A stretch of DNA of 5,730 nt from an uncultured Streptococcus sp. (GTDB lineage: Bacteria; Bacillota; Bacilli; Lactobacillales; Streptococcaceae), in NCBI GenBank assembly GCA_916048145.1, contig CAJZGT010000083.1, positions 1 through 5,730 of the forward strand. The letters are read 5' to 3'. A program made the translations under genes and the position numbers. Below, in pieces: positions 5,651 to 5,730 of this stretch; position 1 is the first letter of the stretch; every line of letters begins with the position of its first letter. Under the pieces are notes generated by a model, which was not told where the DNA came from, ran no database searches, and saw nothing but the letters and a program-made list of their open reading frames with translations.

Positions 5651-5730
5651 GGATGACTTTCTCTTGATTTGCTTAATAAAGTAGAAGATAAATCCTGCCA
5701 CCATATAGGCAACAAAGATAATCAGACACC
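5648..5730 (-). CDS. C-terminal end of an unidentified membrane protein (partial, runs off the window)
   Basis: The last 26 codons are open on the - strand and end in TAA at 5648-5650. They read a hydrophobic helix (CLIIFVAYMVAGFIFYF) followed by a basic tail (IKQIKRKSS), the usual form of a membrane protein that ends with its C-terminus in the cytoplasm. The stop codon lies at the outer boundary of the BOX element, so the present end of the protein may have been set by that insertion. It is too short to name a family. No ribosome binding site or start is visible since these lie to the right of the window. Confidence 0.6.
   Translation of the reverse strand, partial: CLIIFVAYMVAGFIFYFIKQIKRKSS

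Overview
The window looks like chromosomal DNA from a mitis-group Streptococcus (S. pneumoniae, S. mitis or a close relative). The evidence is a recognisable pneumococcal BOX-type repeat at 5534-5650, proteins that read like streptococcal PepQ, TruA and PdxK, and low to moderate G+C. I ran no database search, so the species is an inference.

Left part, + strand. An inverted repeat at 5-54 looks like the end of an ISL3-family (IS1167-like) insertion sequence. A good promoter (101-129) and ribosome binding site follow, then pepQ, an intact Xaa-Pro dipeptidase gene. Twelve bases after the pepQ stop begins an unrecognised, markedly AT-rich gene (1249-2148). Its protein has an N-terminal run of five 11-residue amphipathic repeats joined to a globular-looking C-terminal half. 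A perfect 15-bp hairpin with T-tracts on both sides (2151-2199) closes this transcript and also the one converging from the right.

Middle part, - strand. Three overlapping genes form a compact operon in the order truA, pdxK, ECF S component. TruA is the tRNA pseudouridine synthase. The kinase carries the two cysteines of the dual-cysteine pyridoxal kinases, so the kinase and the small membrane protein probably work together in vitamin B6 uptake and trapping. The operon has its own promoter, placed so close to the truA start codon that the transcript should be leaderless.

Right part, - strand. A 12-helix major facilitator transporter ends in its own terminator, whose stem contains the stop codon. 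Upstream of it lie a perfect 7-2-7 palindrome, a possible promoter at the edge of the BOX element, and the BOX itself, which has lost its middle. The last 83 bases encode the C-terminus of another membrane protein whose stop codon sits at the BOX boundary.

Most of the window is ordinary core genome. The parts worth a second look are the orphan 11-mer repeat gene, the predicted leaderless truA operon, and the internally deleted BOX with its effects on both flanking genes.
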